Assembly (NCBI RefSeq): GCF_019145475.1
Contig: NZ_JAHTKI010000003.1
Location: 186,001 to 250,000, forward strand
Origin: Pseudomonas botevensis
GTDB lineage: Bacteria; Pseudomonadota; Gammaproteobacteria; Pseudomonadales; Pseudomonadaceae
DNA: 64,000 nucleotides
Reading direction: 5' to 3'
In this document: piece after piece, positions 9,711-21,070 of the stretch
Layout of the letters: every line of letters begins with the position of its first letter
How positions within the stretch are numbered: position 1 is the stretch's first letter
Notes under the pieces: generated by a model
The model's database searches: none
What the model was told of the DNA's origin: nothing
Seen by the model: the letters and a program-made list of their open reading frames with translations, nothing else
Program-made: the position numbers and the translations under genes

Positions 9711-10265
9711 ATGAACCGCACCGGCCGCACCCTTGCACTGGGCTGCCTGTTGCTCCTTCAGCCCCTGCTCGCGCACGCACAAGCAGGCGGCAACTCGTTG
9801 TTGATCCCGGCGATGGGTCGTTGCACCCTCAATACTCAGCCGCAAGACGTCACGCAGGCACTCGCCGCCTGTCAGAAAGCGTCGGATGAGGGGGATGCGC
9901 AAGCGCAATACGAGTTGGGTGAGTTCTACTACGACGGCAAGAACGCGCCGCGCGACCTCAATCAAGCCTTGAGCTATTTCGAAAAGGCCTCGCTGCAAGG
10001 CCACGCCCAGGCGCAATTCAAACTCGGCACCATGTTCTTCCACGGTGAAGGTGTGCAGGCCAACAACATTCAGGCGTACATCGTGCTGAAGATGGCGGCG
10101 GTCAACGGCGCCGAAGATGCGCTGGACACCGCCGACGAAGTCTCCGAAAAAATGTCCCGCGAAGACCTCGAGACCGCCACCCAGGTGCTCGGGCAAATTT
10201 TCCGTAAATACCTGATGGAACTGCAAAGCGCAGACGGACGCACGCCCTTCTCGCCGCTGCCTTGA
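9711..10265 (+). CDS. Exported Sel1-repeat protein
   Basis: The protein is 184 aa. A signal peptide (about 1-24, ending LLAHAQA) is followed by Sel1/TPR-like repeats: GDAQAQYELGEFYYDG, LSYFEKASLQGHAQAQFKLGTMFFHGEG, and a more degenerate third. Sel1 repeats form a helical solenoid for protein-protein contacts, so a periplasmic scaffold role is likely, but the partner is unknown. The start at 9711 has AGAGG upstream and gives a clean signal peptide. A homologue sits at the same place in P. aeruginosa. Confidence 0.8.
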   Translation: MNRTGRTLALGCLLLLQPLLAHAQAGGNSLLIPAMGRCTLNTQPQDVTQALAACQKASDEGDAQAQYELGEFYYDGKNAPRDLNQALSYFEKASLQGHAQAQFKLGTMFFHGEGVQANNIQAYIVLKMAAVNGAEDALDTADEVSEKMSREDLETATQVLGQIFRKYLMELQSADGRTPFSPLP

Positions 10266-10287
10266 ATCAGCGCTGGTTTTTCTGGCC

Positions 10288-10367
10288 CATTCGCAAGCAA
10301 GCCCGCTCCCACCTGAAATCTTCTAACCACTGAAGATCCCTTGCAGGAGCGGGCTTGCTCGCGAATG
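10288..10367. repeat. REPIN (paired inverted REPs)
   Basis: CATTCGCAAGCAAGCCCGCT at the left end and AGCGGGCTTGCTCGCGAATG at the right end are near-perfect inverted copies about 40 bases apart. This is the two-REP arrangement of fluorescens-group REPINs. It lies between convergent genes. Confidence 0.8.
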
Positions 10368-10387
10368 AGGCGACCGGACCCTGAGCC

Positions 10388-10717
10388 TTACTTCTCAGGC
10401 ATCGGCATCGGGAACGGCATCACGTTGCCAACCCCGGCCCGGGCCTCGCTGATTTTCGGCGTGCCGAGGCGCTCCACTTCGTCGATGCGCACGATCGAAT
10501 GCATCGGCACAAAGCTGCGCACCACGCCTTCGAACTGCGCCTTGAGCTTTTCTTCGCTCGGATCGACGACCACTTGCGTGCGCTCGCCAAAGACGAACTC
10601 TTCCACTTCCAGGAAACCCCACAGATCACTTTGATAGATCTGCTTGGCGTACATTTCGAACACCTGGCCCTGGTTGAGGAAAATCACCTTGTAGATTGGA
10701 GCTTCGCGTTTGGTCAT
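10388..10717 (-). CDS. DUF1820 family protein
   Basis: This 109-aa protein has no signal peptide. It begins MTKREAPIYKVIFLNQGQ and carries the block IYQSDLWGFLEVEEFVFGE typical of DUF1820, a small family of unknown function in gammaproteobacteria. The ATG at 10717 begins the conserved region; in-frame sequence further upstream is not conserved in character. It is read divergently from miaB, and the short gap must hold both promoters. Confidence 0.8.
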   Translation of the reverse strand: MTKREAPIYKVIFLNQGQVFEMYAKQIYQSDLWGFLEVEEFVFGERTQVVVDPSEEKLKAQFEGVVRSFVPMHSIVRIDEVERLGTPKISEARAGVGNVMPFPMPMPEK

Positions 10718-10809
10718 GGCGGGCGGACAGCATCGGGGATAAAAATGAGGGCGCGAACTATAGCATAGCCACCAGACGCGCAGCGGTAGGAACCTGGGGA
10801 CATGTTCCC

Positions 10810-10815
10810 TATAAT
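10810..10815 (+). promoter_or_regulatory. Candidate -10 element of miaB
   Basis: A consensus TATAAT lies 36 bases before the miaB ATG. No convincing -35 hexamer is present at 16-18 bases, so only the -10 is proposed. Confidence 0.4.
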
Positions 10816-10850
10816 GCGCGGTTCTTTGAATCACGTGACGACCCTATTCC

Positions 10851-12179
10851 ATGGCCAAGAAGCTATACATCGAAACCCACGGTTGCCAGATGAACGAGTA
10901 CGACAGCTCGCGCATGGTCGATCTGCTGGGCGAACACCAGGCCCTGGAAGTGACCGCCCGTGCCGAAGACGCCGACGTGATTCTGCTCAACACCTGCTCG
11001 ATCCGCGAACGTGCGCAGGATCGGGTGTATTCCCAGCTCGGCCGCTGGCGCGAACTGAAACTGGCCAACCCGGAAATGGTCATCGCCGTCGGCGGTTGCG
11101 TGGCCAGCCAGGAAGGCGCGGCGATCCGCGATCGCGCGCCGTATGTCGACGTGGTCTTCGGCCCGCAGACCCTGCACCGTCTGCCGGAAATGATCGATGC
11201 CGCGCGCGTCAGCAAGCTGCCGCAGGTCGACGTCTCGTTCCCGGAAATCGAAAAGTTCGACCATTTGCCCGAGCCACGCATCGATGGCCCGAGCGCCTAT
11301 GTGTCGGTGATGGAAGGTTGCAGCAAGTACTGCACGTTCTGCGTGGTGCCTTATACCCGTGGCGAAGAAGTCAGCCGTCCGTTCGATGACGTGATTGCCG
11401 AAATCATCCACCTCGCCGAAAACGGCGTGCGCGAAGTGACCCTGCTCGGGCAGAACGTCAATGGCTATCGCGGCCTGACCCATGACGGGCGCCTGGCCGA
11501 TCTGGCCGAGCTGATCCGCGTGGTCGCCGCTGTCGATGGCATCGACCGCATCCGCTACACCACTTCGCACCCGCTGGAGTTCTCCGACAGCCTGATCCAG
11601 GCCCACGCCGAAGTGCCGGAGCTGGTCAAACATCTGCATTTGCCGGTGCAATCGGGGTCGGACCGGATTCTGGCGGCGATGAAACGCAACCACACCGCCC
11701 TGGAGTACAAATCCAAGCTGCGCAAACTGCGTGCGGCGGTGCCGGGGATCAGCATCAGTTCGGACTTCATCGTCGGTTTCCCCGGCGAAACCGAGAAAGA
11801 TTTCGAGCAGACCATGAAGCTGATTGCCGACGTCGGCTTCGACTTTTCCTACTCGTTCGTCTACAGCCAGCGTCCGGGCACCCCGGCCGCCGACCTGGCC
11901 GACGACACGTCGGAAGAGCTGAAAAAAGAACGTCTGAACGCCCTTCAGCACCGTTTGAATCAGCAAGGTTTCGAGATCAGCCGACAAATGGTCGGTTCGA
12001 TCCAGCGGATTCTGGTGACCGATTACTCGAAGAAAGACCCTGGCGAGCTGCAAGGGCGCACCGAGAATAATCGTATCGTCAACTTCCGCTGCGACAATCC
12101 GACCCTGATCGGTCAGTTCGCCGACGTACACATTGATTCGGCACAACCGCACTCGCTGCGCGGCTCGCTGATCCAGTAA
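10851..12179 (+). CDS. miaB: tRNA-2-methylthio-N6-dimethylallyladenosine synthase
   Basis: MiaB is a radical-SAM methylthiotransferase that adds the methylthio group to i6A37 of tRNAs reading UNN codons. The protein is 442 aa. Cluster ligands are visible: C12, and the Cys of LNTCSIRE and GGCVASQEG, for the auxiliary cluster; C157, C161 and C164 (CSKYCTFC) for the SAM cluster. A TRAM domain closes the protein. A REP-like palindrome and ybeZ follow. Confidence 0.97.
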   Translation: MAKKLYIETHGCQMNEYDSSRMVDLLGEHQALEVTARAEDADVILLNTCSIRERAQDRVYSQLGRWRELKLANPEMVIAVGGCVASQEGAAIRDRAPYVDVVFGPQTLHRLPEMIDAARVSKLPQVDVSFPEIEKFDHLPEPRIDGPSAYVSVMEGCSKYCTFCVVPYTRGEEVSRPFDDVIAEIIHLAENGVREVTLLGQNVNGYRGLTHDGRLADLAELIRVVAAVDGIDRIRYTTSHPLEFSDSLIQAHAEVPELVKHLHLPVQSGSDRILAAMKRNHTALEYKSKLRKLRAAVPGISISSDFIVGFPGETEKDFEQTMKLIADVGFDFSYSFVYSQRPGTPAADLADDTSEELKKERLNALQHRLNQQGFEISRQMVGSIQRILVTDYSKKDPGELQGRTENNRIVNFRCDNPTLIGQFADVHIDSAQPHSLRGSLIQ

Positions 12180-12191
12180 CACCGAAGATTC

Positions 12192-12213
12192 CCGTGGGAG
12201 CCCGCTCCCACGG
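12192..12213. repeat. REP-like palindrome
   Basis: CCGTGGGAGC, CC, GCTCCCACGG is a perfect 10-bp inverted repeat with a 2-base centre, sharing the GTGGGAGC core of the other REPs. It lies 12 bases after miaB. Confidence 0.7.
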
Positions 12214-12325
12214 CTGCAGTGCCAGAGGCCGGAATCGGCTGGCGATATTTAAGAGCTTTCGCGCCCACGCCACTGGCGTTATTCTTGATTTCATTCCAAT
12301 TGCCCCAGGGCGGCTAAATACGACC

Positions 12326-13324
12326 TTGAACGCACCCATAGAACCCCATCGTTTTATCCTCGAGCCGTTTGAAGCTCGCCGCTTCGCCAATCTGTGCGGG
12401 CAGTTCGACGAGCATCTGCGCCTGATCGAACAACGCCTGGCCATCGAGATCCGCAATCGCGGAAACCAGTTCGAGCTGATCGGCGAACCCAAGCTCACCA
12501 CCTCTGCGGAACATCTGATTCGCCGCCTGTACCGGGAAACCAAGGGTTCAGAGCTGTCGCCGGATATGGTTCACCTGTTCCTGCAGGAATCATCCGTCGT
12601 CGAGCTGGACAATCACGCCCCCGCCGAAGCCTCCGTCGCCCTGCGCACCAAGAAAGGCATGATTCGCCCACGGGGCTTGAATCAGTTGCGCTACGTGAAG
12701 GAAATCCTCGGCAACGACATCAACTTCGGCATCGGCCCGGCCGGCACTGGCAAGACCTACCTGGCCGTGGCCTGCGCGGTGGATGCCCTGGAGCGCGAGC
12801 AGATCCGCCGCATCCTGCTGGTGCGTCCGGCGGTCGAGGCGGGTGAAAAACTCGGCTTCCTGCCCGGTGACCTGGCCCAAAAGATCGACCCGTACCTGCG
12901 CCCGCTCTACGACGCGCTCTACGAAATGCTCGGCTTCGAATACGTGGCCAAGCTGATCGAGCGCCAGGTGATCGAGGTCGCCCCGCTGGCCTACATGCGC
13001 GGTCGCACGCTGAACAACAGCTTCATCATTCTCGATGAGAGCCAGAACACCACCGTCGAACAGATGAAAATGTTCCTGACGCGGATCGGTTTCGGCTCCA
13101 CGGCGGTGATCACCGGTGACATCACCCAGGTCGACCTGCCGCGCGGCACCAAGTCCGGGCTGCATCATGTGATCGAAGTCCTCAAAGACGTGCCGGGCAT
13201 CAGCTTCACCCACTTCCAGCCCAAGGACGTGGTGCGCCATCCACTGGTTCAACGCATCGTCGAAGCCTACGAGCGCTTCGAAACCCATGCCGAAGCCGCC
13301 AGGGAAGCCTCACGCGATGCTTGA
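12326..13324 (+). CDS. ybeZ: PhoH-like ATPase YbeZ
   Basis: YbeZ is a PhoH-family ATPase/helicase-like protein that partners the endoribonuclease YbeY encoded next. The protein is about 332 aa. Walker A is [11 protein letters not shown] and Walker B is [13 protein letters not shown] at 12326 is chosen because the reading [16 protein letters not shown] matches the usual beginning of Pseudomonas homologues; no ATG exists there and the ribosome site is weak. A GTG at 12194 would add 44 residues lying over a REP. The 3' end overlaps ybeY by 8 bases, showing translational coupling. Confidence 0.9.
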   Translation: MNAPIEPHRFILEPFEARRFANLCGQFDEHLRLIEQRLAIEIRNRGNQFELIGEPKLTTSAEHLIRRLYRETKGSELSPDMVHLFLQESSVVELDNHAPAEASVALRTKKGMIRPRGLNQLRYVKEILGNDINFGIGPAGTGKTYLAVACAVDALEREQIRRILLVRPAVEAGEKLGFLPGDLAQKIDPYLRPLYDALYEMLGFEYVAKLIERQVIEVAPLAYMRGRTLNNSFIILDESQNTTVEQMKMFLTRIGFGSTAVITGDITQVDLPRGTKSGLHHVIEVLKDVPGISFTHFQPKDVVRHPLVQRIVEAYERFETHAEAAREASRDA

Positions 13325-13811
13325 GCTGGATCTGCAAATCGCGACCGAAGCGCGCGCGCCGAACGAAGCCGAATTCCGCCAATGGTGCGAGCTGGCCCTG
13401 CGCCAGCGCACTGCCGACTCGGAAATGACCATTCGTCTGGTTGACGAGGAAGAAGGCCGCGAACTCAATCACACCTGGCGCCACAAGGATTACGCGACCA
13501 ACGTCCTGTCCTTCCCGGCCGAAGTGCCCGACGAGTTTCTCGACATCCCGCTGCTGGGCGATCTGGTGATCTGCGTGGCGGTGGTCGAGCGCGAAGCCGC
13601 CGAACAGGGCAAGGAACTGAAGGCCCACTGGGCACATCTGGTCATTCACGGCTGCTTGCATCTGCTTGGTTACGACCATATAGATGACGAAGAAGCCGAA
13701 GAAATGGAAGCACTGGAACGCGAGTTGCTTGCCGAACTGGGCTACCCCGATCCGTACGCGGACGACGAAACCGAAACATCCCCTATCGTTACAACAAAGG
13801 ATTCAGAGTAA
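13317..13811 (+). CDS. ybeY: Endoribonuclease YbeY
   Basis: YbeY is a zinc-dependent single-strand endoribonuclease needed for 16S rRNA 3'-end maturation and ribosome quality control. The protein is 164 aa. The zinc triad H111-x3-H115-x5-H121 is intact in [12 protein letters not shown]. The ATG overlaps the ybeZ stop. An acidic tail follows the catalytic motif. corC starts 5 bases after the stop. Confidence 0.96.
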   Translation: MLELDLQIATEARAPNEAEFRQWCELALRQRTADSEMTIRLVDEEEGRELNHTWRHKDYATNVLSFPAEVPDEFLDIPLLGDLVICVAVVEREAAEQGKELKAHWAHLVIHGCLHLLGYDHIDDEEAEEMEALERELLAELGYPDPYADDETETSPIVTTKDSE

Positions 13812-13816
13812 TCGCT

Positions 13817-14656
13817 ATGAGCGAAGATCGATCGAGCAACGGGCAGAAGTCCTGGCTGGGTAAACTGACCCAGGCTTTTGCCCACGAGCCGAAGAACCGC
13901 CAGGAGCTGCTGGAGCTGCTGCGCGATGCACATCAGAACAAACTGCTGGACAGCGAAGCGCTGGCCATCGTCGAGGGCGCCATCCAGGTGGCTGACCTGC
14001 AAGTGCGCGACATCATGGTGCCGCGTTCGCAGATGATCAGCATCAAGGCGACCCAGACACCCCGCGAATTCCTCCCGGCGGTGGTCGACTCGGCCCACTC
14101 GCGCTACCCGGTCATCGGCGAAAGCCACGACGACGTGATGGGCGTGCTGCTGGCCAAGGATCTGCTGCCGCTGATCCTCAAGGAGAACGGCGACAGCTTC
14201 AACATTAAGGATCTGCTGCGCCCGGCCACCTTCGTGCCGGAGTCCAAGCGCCTGAACGTGTTGCTGCGCGAGTTCCGCGCCAACCACAACCACATGGCCA
14301 TCGTCATTGACGAATACGGCGGCGTGGCGGGCCTGGTGACCATCGAAGACGTGCTGGAACAGATCGTCGGCGACATCGAAGACGAGCACGATGTCGAAGA
14401 AGACAGCTACATCAAGCCGCTGCCCAGCGGTGATTTCCTGATCAAGGCCCTGACGCCGATCGAGAACTTCAACGAGTTTTTCGACAGCGAGTTCTCCGAC
14501 GACGAGTTCGACACCGTTGGCGGCTTGGTGATGAGCGCGTTCGGGCACTTGCCAAAACGCAACGAAATCACTGAAATCGGCGCCTATCGTTTCCGCATCC
14601 TGAACGCCGACAGCCGTCGGATTCATTTGCTGCGACTCACGCCAATCGCCCGGTAA
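13817..14656 (+). CDS. corC: CorC/YbeX family CBS-pair protein
   Basis: The protein is 279 aa. It has a short N-terminal helix region, two CBS domains (about 65-190; the first starts IMVPRSQMISI and the second includes VIDEYGGVAGLVTIEDVLEQIVGDIEDEHD), and a C-terminal CorC/HlyC domain (about 205-279). It has no membrane segments, unlike the larger HlyC/CNNM proteins. E. coli YbeX/CorC was linked to Mg/Co efflux and more recently to ribosome biology, which fits its place between ybeY and lnt. Confidence 0.93.
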   Translation: MSEDRSSNGQKSWLGKLTQAFAHEPKNRQELLELLRDAHQNKLLDSEALAIVEGAIQVADLQVRDIMVPRSQMISIKATQTPREFLPAVVDSAHSRYPVIGESHDDVMGVLLAKDLLPLILKENGDSFNIKDLLRPATFVPESKRLNVLLREFRANHNHMAIVIDEYGGVAGLVTIEDVLEQIVGDIEDEHDVEEDSYIKPLPSGDFLIKALTPIENFNEFFDSEFSDDEFDTVGGLVMSAFGHLPKRNEITEIGAYRFRILNADSRRIHLLRLTPIAR

Positions 14657-14672
14657 TCTTTTAAGGATCGAA

Positions 14673-16196
14673 ATGCGCTGGACAACCCGCCCCGGCTGGC
14701 CCGGTAACCTGCTGGCCGTGGCGGCCGGTGCAATCACCACCTTCGCTCTGGCGCCGTTCGACATCTGGCCGCTGGCCTTGCTGGCGGTCGGCCTGTTCTA
14801 CGCCGGCCTGCGGGAACTGAGTCCGCGCCAGGCCCTGGGTCGTGGCTGGTGCTTCGGTTTCGGTCTGTTCGGCGCCGGCACCAGCTGGATCTATTACAGC
14901 ATCCACCACTTCGGCGGCGCCTCGGTGCTGCTGGCCGGGTTCCTGATGCTGATTTTCACGGCGGCGATCGCCTGGTTCTTCGCCCTGCCCGCGTGGCTCT
15001 GGGCGCGCTGGCTGCGGCGTAACGAAGCGCCACTGGCCGATGCCCTGGCATTCGCGGCGCTGTGGGTCGGCCAGGAAGCGTTTCGCGGCTGGTTCCTCAC
15101 CGGTTTCCCGTGGCTGTACTCCGGCTACAGCCAGCTCGACGGCCCGCTGGCCGGGCTCGCTCCGGTGGGCGGCATGTGGCTGGTGTCGTTCGTCCTCGCG
15201 CTGACCGCTGCGCTGATCTACAACGCACCACGCCTGCTGCAATCCGGCCGCAAGGGCTTTGTCGCCGCCGGTCTGGTGTTGCTGATCGGGCCATGGGTCG
15301 CCGGCATCGCGCTCAAGGGCCACGCCTGGACCAGCCCGGCCGGCGCACCGCTGAGCGTTGCGGCGATTCAGGGCAACGTCGAACAGAGCATGAAGTGGGA
15401 CCCGGCGCAGCTCAACGCGCAACTGGCGCTGTACCGCGACCTGAGCTTCCGTTCCAGACCGGTGGATCTGCTGATCTGGCCGGAAACCGCCGTCCCGGTG
15501 CTGAAGGAGTCCGCCGAGGGCTACCTGAGCATGATGGGCAACTTCGCCGCCGAGCGTAAATCGGCGCTGATTACCGGCGTGCCGATTCGCGAAATGGTTC
15601 GTCACGAAAAACGCTTCTTCAACGGCATCACCGTGGTCGGCGAAGGCGATGGCACCTATCTGAAGCAGAAGTTGGTGCCGTTCGGCGAGTACGTGCCGTT
15701 GCAGGACCTCCTGCGTGGCCTGATCGCGTTCTTTGACCTGCCAATGTCCGACTTCGCCCGAGGCCCGGCCGATCAGCCGCTGCTGCAGGCCAAGGGTTAT
15801 CAGATTGCGCCGTTCATCTGTTACGAAGTGGTCTATCCAGAGTTTGCCGCCGGTCTGGCCGCACGCAGCGATCTGCTGCTGACCATCAGCAATGACACCT
15901 GGTTCGGCACCTCGATCGGCCCGCTGCAGCACTTGCAGATGGCGCAGATGCGCGCTCTTGAGGCCGGTCGCTGGATGATCCGCGCCACCAACAACGGCGT
16001 GACCGGCCTGATCAACCCGTTCGGGCAGATCACCGAGCGCATTCCGCAGTTCGAACAGGGCGTGCTGTACGGCGAAGTGGTGCCGATGCACAACCTCACG
16101 CCGTACCTGCAATGGCGCTCGTGGCCGCTGATCATTCTGTGCGTGCTGCTGTTTGGCTGGGCCTTGATGACAGGCCGGATGTCCAAGACCCTGTAA
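14673..16196 (+). CDS. lnt: Apolipoprotein N-acyltransferase
   Basis: Lnt acylates the N-terminal cysteine of lipoproteins in the inner membrane, the last step before Lol sorting. The protein is 507 aa: about six N-terminal membrane segments, a periplasmic nitrilase domain (about 220-475) and a C-terminal anchor. The catalytic triad is visible as E271 (WPETAVP), K333 (KQKLVPFGEY) and C383 (FICYEVVYP). AAGGA precedes the ATG. Several likely clients lie in this window (lptE, rlpA, the MORN lipoprotein, the YceK-like protein). Confidence 0.96.
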   Translation: MRWTTRPGWPGNLLAVAAGAITTFALAPFDIWPLALLAVGLFYAGLRELSPRQALGRGWCFGFGLFGAGTSWIYYSIHHFGGASVLLAGFLMLIFTAAIAWFFALPAWLWARWLRRNEAPLADALAFAALWVGQEAFRGWFLTGFPWLYSGYSQLDGPLAGLAPVGGMWLVSFVLALTAALIYNAPRLLQSGRKGFVAAGLVLLIGPWVAGIALKGHAWTSPAGAPLSVAAIQGNVEQSMKWDPAQLNAQLALYRDLSFRSRPVDLLIWPETAVPVLKESAEGYLSMMGNFAAERKSALITGVPIREMVRHEKRFFNGITVVGEGDGTYLKQKLVPFGEYVPLQDLLRGLIAFFDLPMSDFARGPADQPLLQAKGYQIAPFICYEVVYPEFAAGLAARSDLLLTISNDTWFGTSIGPLQHLQMAQMRALEAGRWMIRATNNGVTGLINPFGQITERIPQFEQGVLYGEVVPMHNLTPYLQWRSWPLIILCVLLFGWALMTGRMSKTL

Positions 16197-16199
16197 ACG

Positions 16200-16248
16200 C
16201 TTCGCGAGCCAGCCCTCTCCCCCAGACTGAGCGGGCCAGCTCGCGAAG
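16200..16248. repeat. REPIN-like inverted repeat
   Basis: CTTCGCGAGC (16200-16209) and GCTCGCGAAG (16239-16248) are exact inverted copies flanking a degenerate centre. It lies between convergent lnt and the DUF218 gene and may work as a two-way terminator. Confidence 0.65.
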
Positions 16249-16268
16249 ACGGCATCCGCGACAGCGGA

Positions 16269-17048
16269 TCAGTCCGGGGTTTCACCACCTCGATAGAACA
16301 TCGAATACCCCACCTGCCCCACCGCTTCGTTCAGCAACTGCCCGCTCTGCCAGATCGACTTGAACTCCGGCAGCCAGCCGCCGAACGGCCGGGCGTTGTC
16401 CGTGCCGAGGAATCCCACCGGCGCCGCCACCACCTCGAAACCAGCCTGCTGAAAACTCCACACCGCGCGCGGCATGTGCCAGGCCTGGGTCACGACCACC
16501 ACACGCTTGACGCCTTCCGGTAGCAAGATATCGGCACTGAACAGCGCGTTTTCCCAGGTCGTGCGGCTCTTGCCTTCCTGCCAGCGAACGGACACGCCGA
16601 AATCGTCGCGCAGCGAATCGGCCATCAGCTTCGCTTCCGTCGGCGGCGTGCCGTAATGCAAGCCGCCGCTGGTCAGAATCGGCAGTCCGGACGCCTTGGC
16701 CAGACGCGCCGCATAACGTTGACGCTCAAGCCCCACACCGGTCGGCTGATCCTCGCCCCAGGCCAGATCGCCGCGCTCGCGGCCGGACCCCAGCACCACG
16801 ATCGCGTCGGCACGCCGGGCCAGGCCGGCCCATTCTTCCCGGGCCAGCGGCGGCTCGCGTTCCAGCGCCTTGGCACTCCATTGCACGACCACCGGCAGGC
16901 TCATCAGCCACAACCCGCCCAGCCCCAGGGCGAAGCACAGGCCGGCCAGTCGCGGGCGGGCACGGCGCAACCACCAGGCGATCAGCAACAGCAGAAAAAG
17001 AATGCCGGGTGGCAGCAGAAGTTGTTTGATGAAGTAACGGAATAACAT
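16269..17048 (-). CDS. YdcF/ElyC-type DUF218 membrane protein
   Basis: The protein is 259 aa. Two N-terminal hydrophobic segments (about 8-55) precede a DUF218 domain with IVVLGSGRERG, QRYAARLAKASGLPILTSGG and VVVVTQAWHMPRA. The relative E. coli ElyC affects undecaprenyl-phosphate use and envelope integrity; SanA is another relative. The exact reaction is unknown. Its ribosome site GGAG lies inside a hairpin directly before the ATG (listed separately). It is convergent with lnt. Confidence 0.82.
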   Translation of the reverse strand: MLFRYFIKQLLLPPGILFLLLLIAWWLRRARPRLAGLCFALGLGGLWLMSLPVVVQWSAKALEREPPLAREEWAGLARRADAIVVLGSGRERGDLAWGEDQPTGVGLERQRYAARLAKASGLPILTSGGLHYGTPPTEAKLMADSLRDDFGVSVRWQEGKSRTTWENALFSADILLPEGVKRVVVVTQAWHMPRAVWSFQQAGFEVVAAPVGFLGTDNARPFGGWLPEFKSIWQSGQLLNEAVGQVGYSMFYRGGETPD

Positions 17049-17070
17049 CGGGCATCTCCAGAGATGCCCG
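17049..17070 (-). promoter_or_regulatory. 5'-leader hairpin covering a ribosome site
   Basis: CGGGCATCTC and GAGATGCCCG are perfect complements separated by two bases, ending at the base before the DUF218 gene's ATG. On the transcript the GGAG that would bind the ribosome lies in the stem, so translation could depend on its opening. Confidence 0.45.
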
Positions 17071-17153
17071 AAGCCTAAGTGGGTTAATGCAGCGCGACAA
17101 CCGATAGGGGCGGATCCCGTTGAAAAAGATCCGTTTCTTGACCTGCCATGCGT

Positions 17154-17477
17154 TTACTTGGCCTGCAGCGAGCGAACCTTGACGGTGTCTCTGCCGGGCG
17201 CCTTGTCCTTGAGCCAGATGACCTTGGCTGAATGTGCTGCATCGAGTTGCTTCACTGCTTGAGACAGATATCCGTGGGTTTCACGCTCACTGCGATCCAG
17301 ATAGGCCTTGACCAGTTTGAACTCGGCGGGGCTCAAGCCACGCAATTCCAGCTCCAGGGGGCGCTCGTCGCGCAGCCGGCCAGCGGTTTTTGCGGCGTCC
17401 AGGGCCATCCCCAGACGGTCGATCAACCGCTCGTACAACTCGGGTTTGGTTACGTTTTTTTGCTGTGACTCCACCAT
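17154..17477 (-). CDS. Small hypothetical protein
   Basis: This 107-aa protein is highly charged and predicted helical, with no signal peptide or membrane segment. I do not recognise a named domain. The segment LSPAEFKLVKAYLDRSERETHGYLSQAV suggests a helical pair, and the C-terminus is Lys/Arg-rich (VIWLKDKAPGRDTVKVRSLQAK). A homologue sits at this place in other Pseudomonas as I remember it, so it is likely a real gene. It is read divergently from leuS. Confidence 0.65.
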   Translation of the reverse strand: MVESQQKNVTKPELYERLIDRLGMALDAAKTAGRLRDERPLELELRGLSPAEFKLVKAYLDRSERETHGYLSQAVKQLDAAHSAKVIWLKDKAPGRDTVKVRSLQAK

Positions 17478-17650
17478 CCCTCACCTCATTGAAGATAAGA
17501 CTCACTCCCCAGTTAGAGCTTAGCTTCGCTGCACAAACCGGCTGCACGCCGCGACCAACGGCCCTCGCCACGGTTTTCGGGGTCCGAACGGCTGCAATCA
17601 GGGTTTCCCTAGGCCAAGGGCGGTCATGTATGCTACGGCGCTTCCTGTAA

Positions 17651-20338
<2,688 letters not shown>

Positions 20339-20348
20339 TTGGATCGGG

Positions 20349-20366
20349 CGCCAGGTCGGCCTGGCG
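20349..20366 (+). other. Hairpin after leuS
   Basis: CGCCAGG, TCGG, CCTGGCG form a 7-bp hairpin 10 bases after the leuS stop. No T run follows, so it may be an RNA-stability element inside the leuS-lptE-holA transcript rather than a terminator. Confidence 0.4.
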
Positions 20367-20425
20367 TCCAGTAAAACCTTTCGGGCCGCAGGGTCGGCCC
20401 ACATGGTTTCAAGGGGAGCAACACA

Positions 20426-21031
20426 ATGATCAAACGCAATCTGCTGGTGATGGGCCTCGCGGTCCTGTTGAGCGCCTGCGGTTTCCACCTGCGCGGTACT
20501 GGCACCAGCGAACTGACGATCAAGGAACTCGACCTGAGTGCCCGCAACGCCTATGGCGAAACCGTCACCCAACTGCGTCAGACGCTGGAGGCCAGCGGCG
20601 TCAAGGTTTACACCGGCGCGCCGTACAAGCTGTACCTGTCGGATGAGCAGGAAACCCAGCGCATCCTCAGCTACGCCGGTGCCGGCCGTACTGGCGAATA
20701 TCAGGTCAGCACCGTGCTGAACTATGACATCCGTGGCGACCGCAACCTGGCCCTGCTGAGCGACAAGCTCGAAGTGCAGAAGGTGTTCATCCACGACGGC
20801 AACAACCTCGTCGGCTCCGACCAGGAAGCCAACGACGCCCGTCGCGAAACCCGCCGCGAGCTGGTTCAACGCATGATGCTGCGCCTGCAACAGCTGACCC
20901 CGGGTCAACTGCAACAGCTGCAACAAGCCGCCAACGACCGCGCCAAGGCTGAAGCCGACGCGCTGGAAGCGGCGCAGAAGGCTGAAGCGGAAACTCCGCG
21001 TCAGTCGCCGCTCGAACTGCCGCAGCAGTAA
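20426..21031 (+). CDS. lptE: LPS-assembly lipoprotein LptE
   Basis: LptE plugs the LptD barrel and helps insert LPS in the outer membrane. The protein is 201 aa. Its lipobox LLSAC gives lipidated C18, followed by the hallmark GFHLRGTG. A C-terminal Gln/Ala-rich helix (about 150-201, LQQLTPGQLQQLQQAAND) extends beyond the E. coli form, as in other pseudomonads. AAGGGGAG precedes the start. It lies between leuS and holA, the standard context. Confidence 0.94.
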   Translation: MIKRNLLVMGLAVLLSACGFHLRGTGTSELTIKELDLSARNAYGETVTQLRQTLEASGVKVYTGAPYKLYLSDEQETQRILSYAGAGRTGEYQVSTVLNYDIRGDRNLALLSDKLEVQKVFIHDGNNLVGSDQEANDARRETRRELVQRMMLRLQQLTPGQLQQLQQAANDRAKAEADALEAAQKAEAETPRQSPLELPQQ

Positions 21032-21038
21032 GACGTTC

Positions 21039-21056
21039 GGGGCGCTCAGGCGCCCC
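21039..21056 (+). other. Hairpin between lptE and holA
   Basis: GGGGCGC, TCAG, GCGCCCC form a 7-bp G+C-only stem 8 bases after the lptE stop, followed by GTTCG. It may reduce read-through into holA, which starts 15 bases later. Confidence 0.45.
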
Positions 21057-21070
21057 GTTCGCCATTTCTT

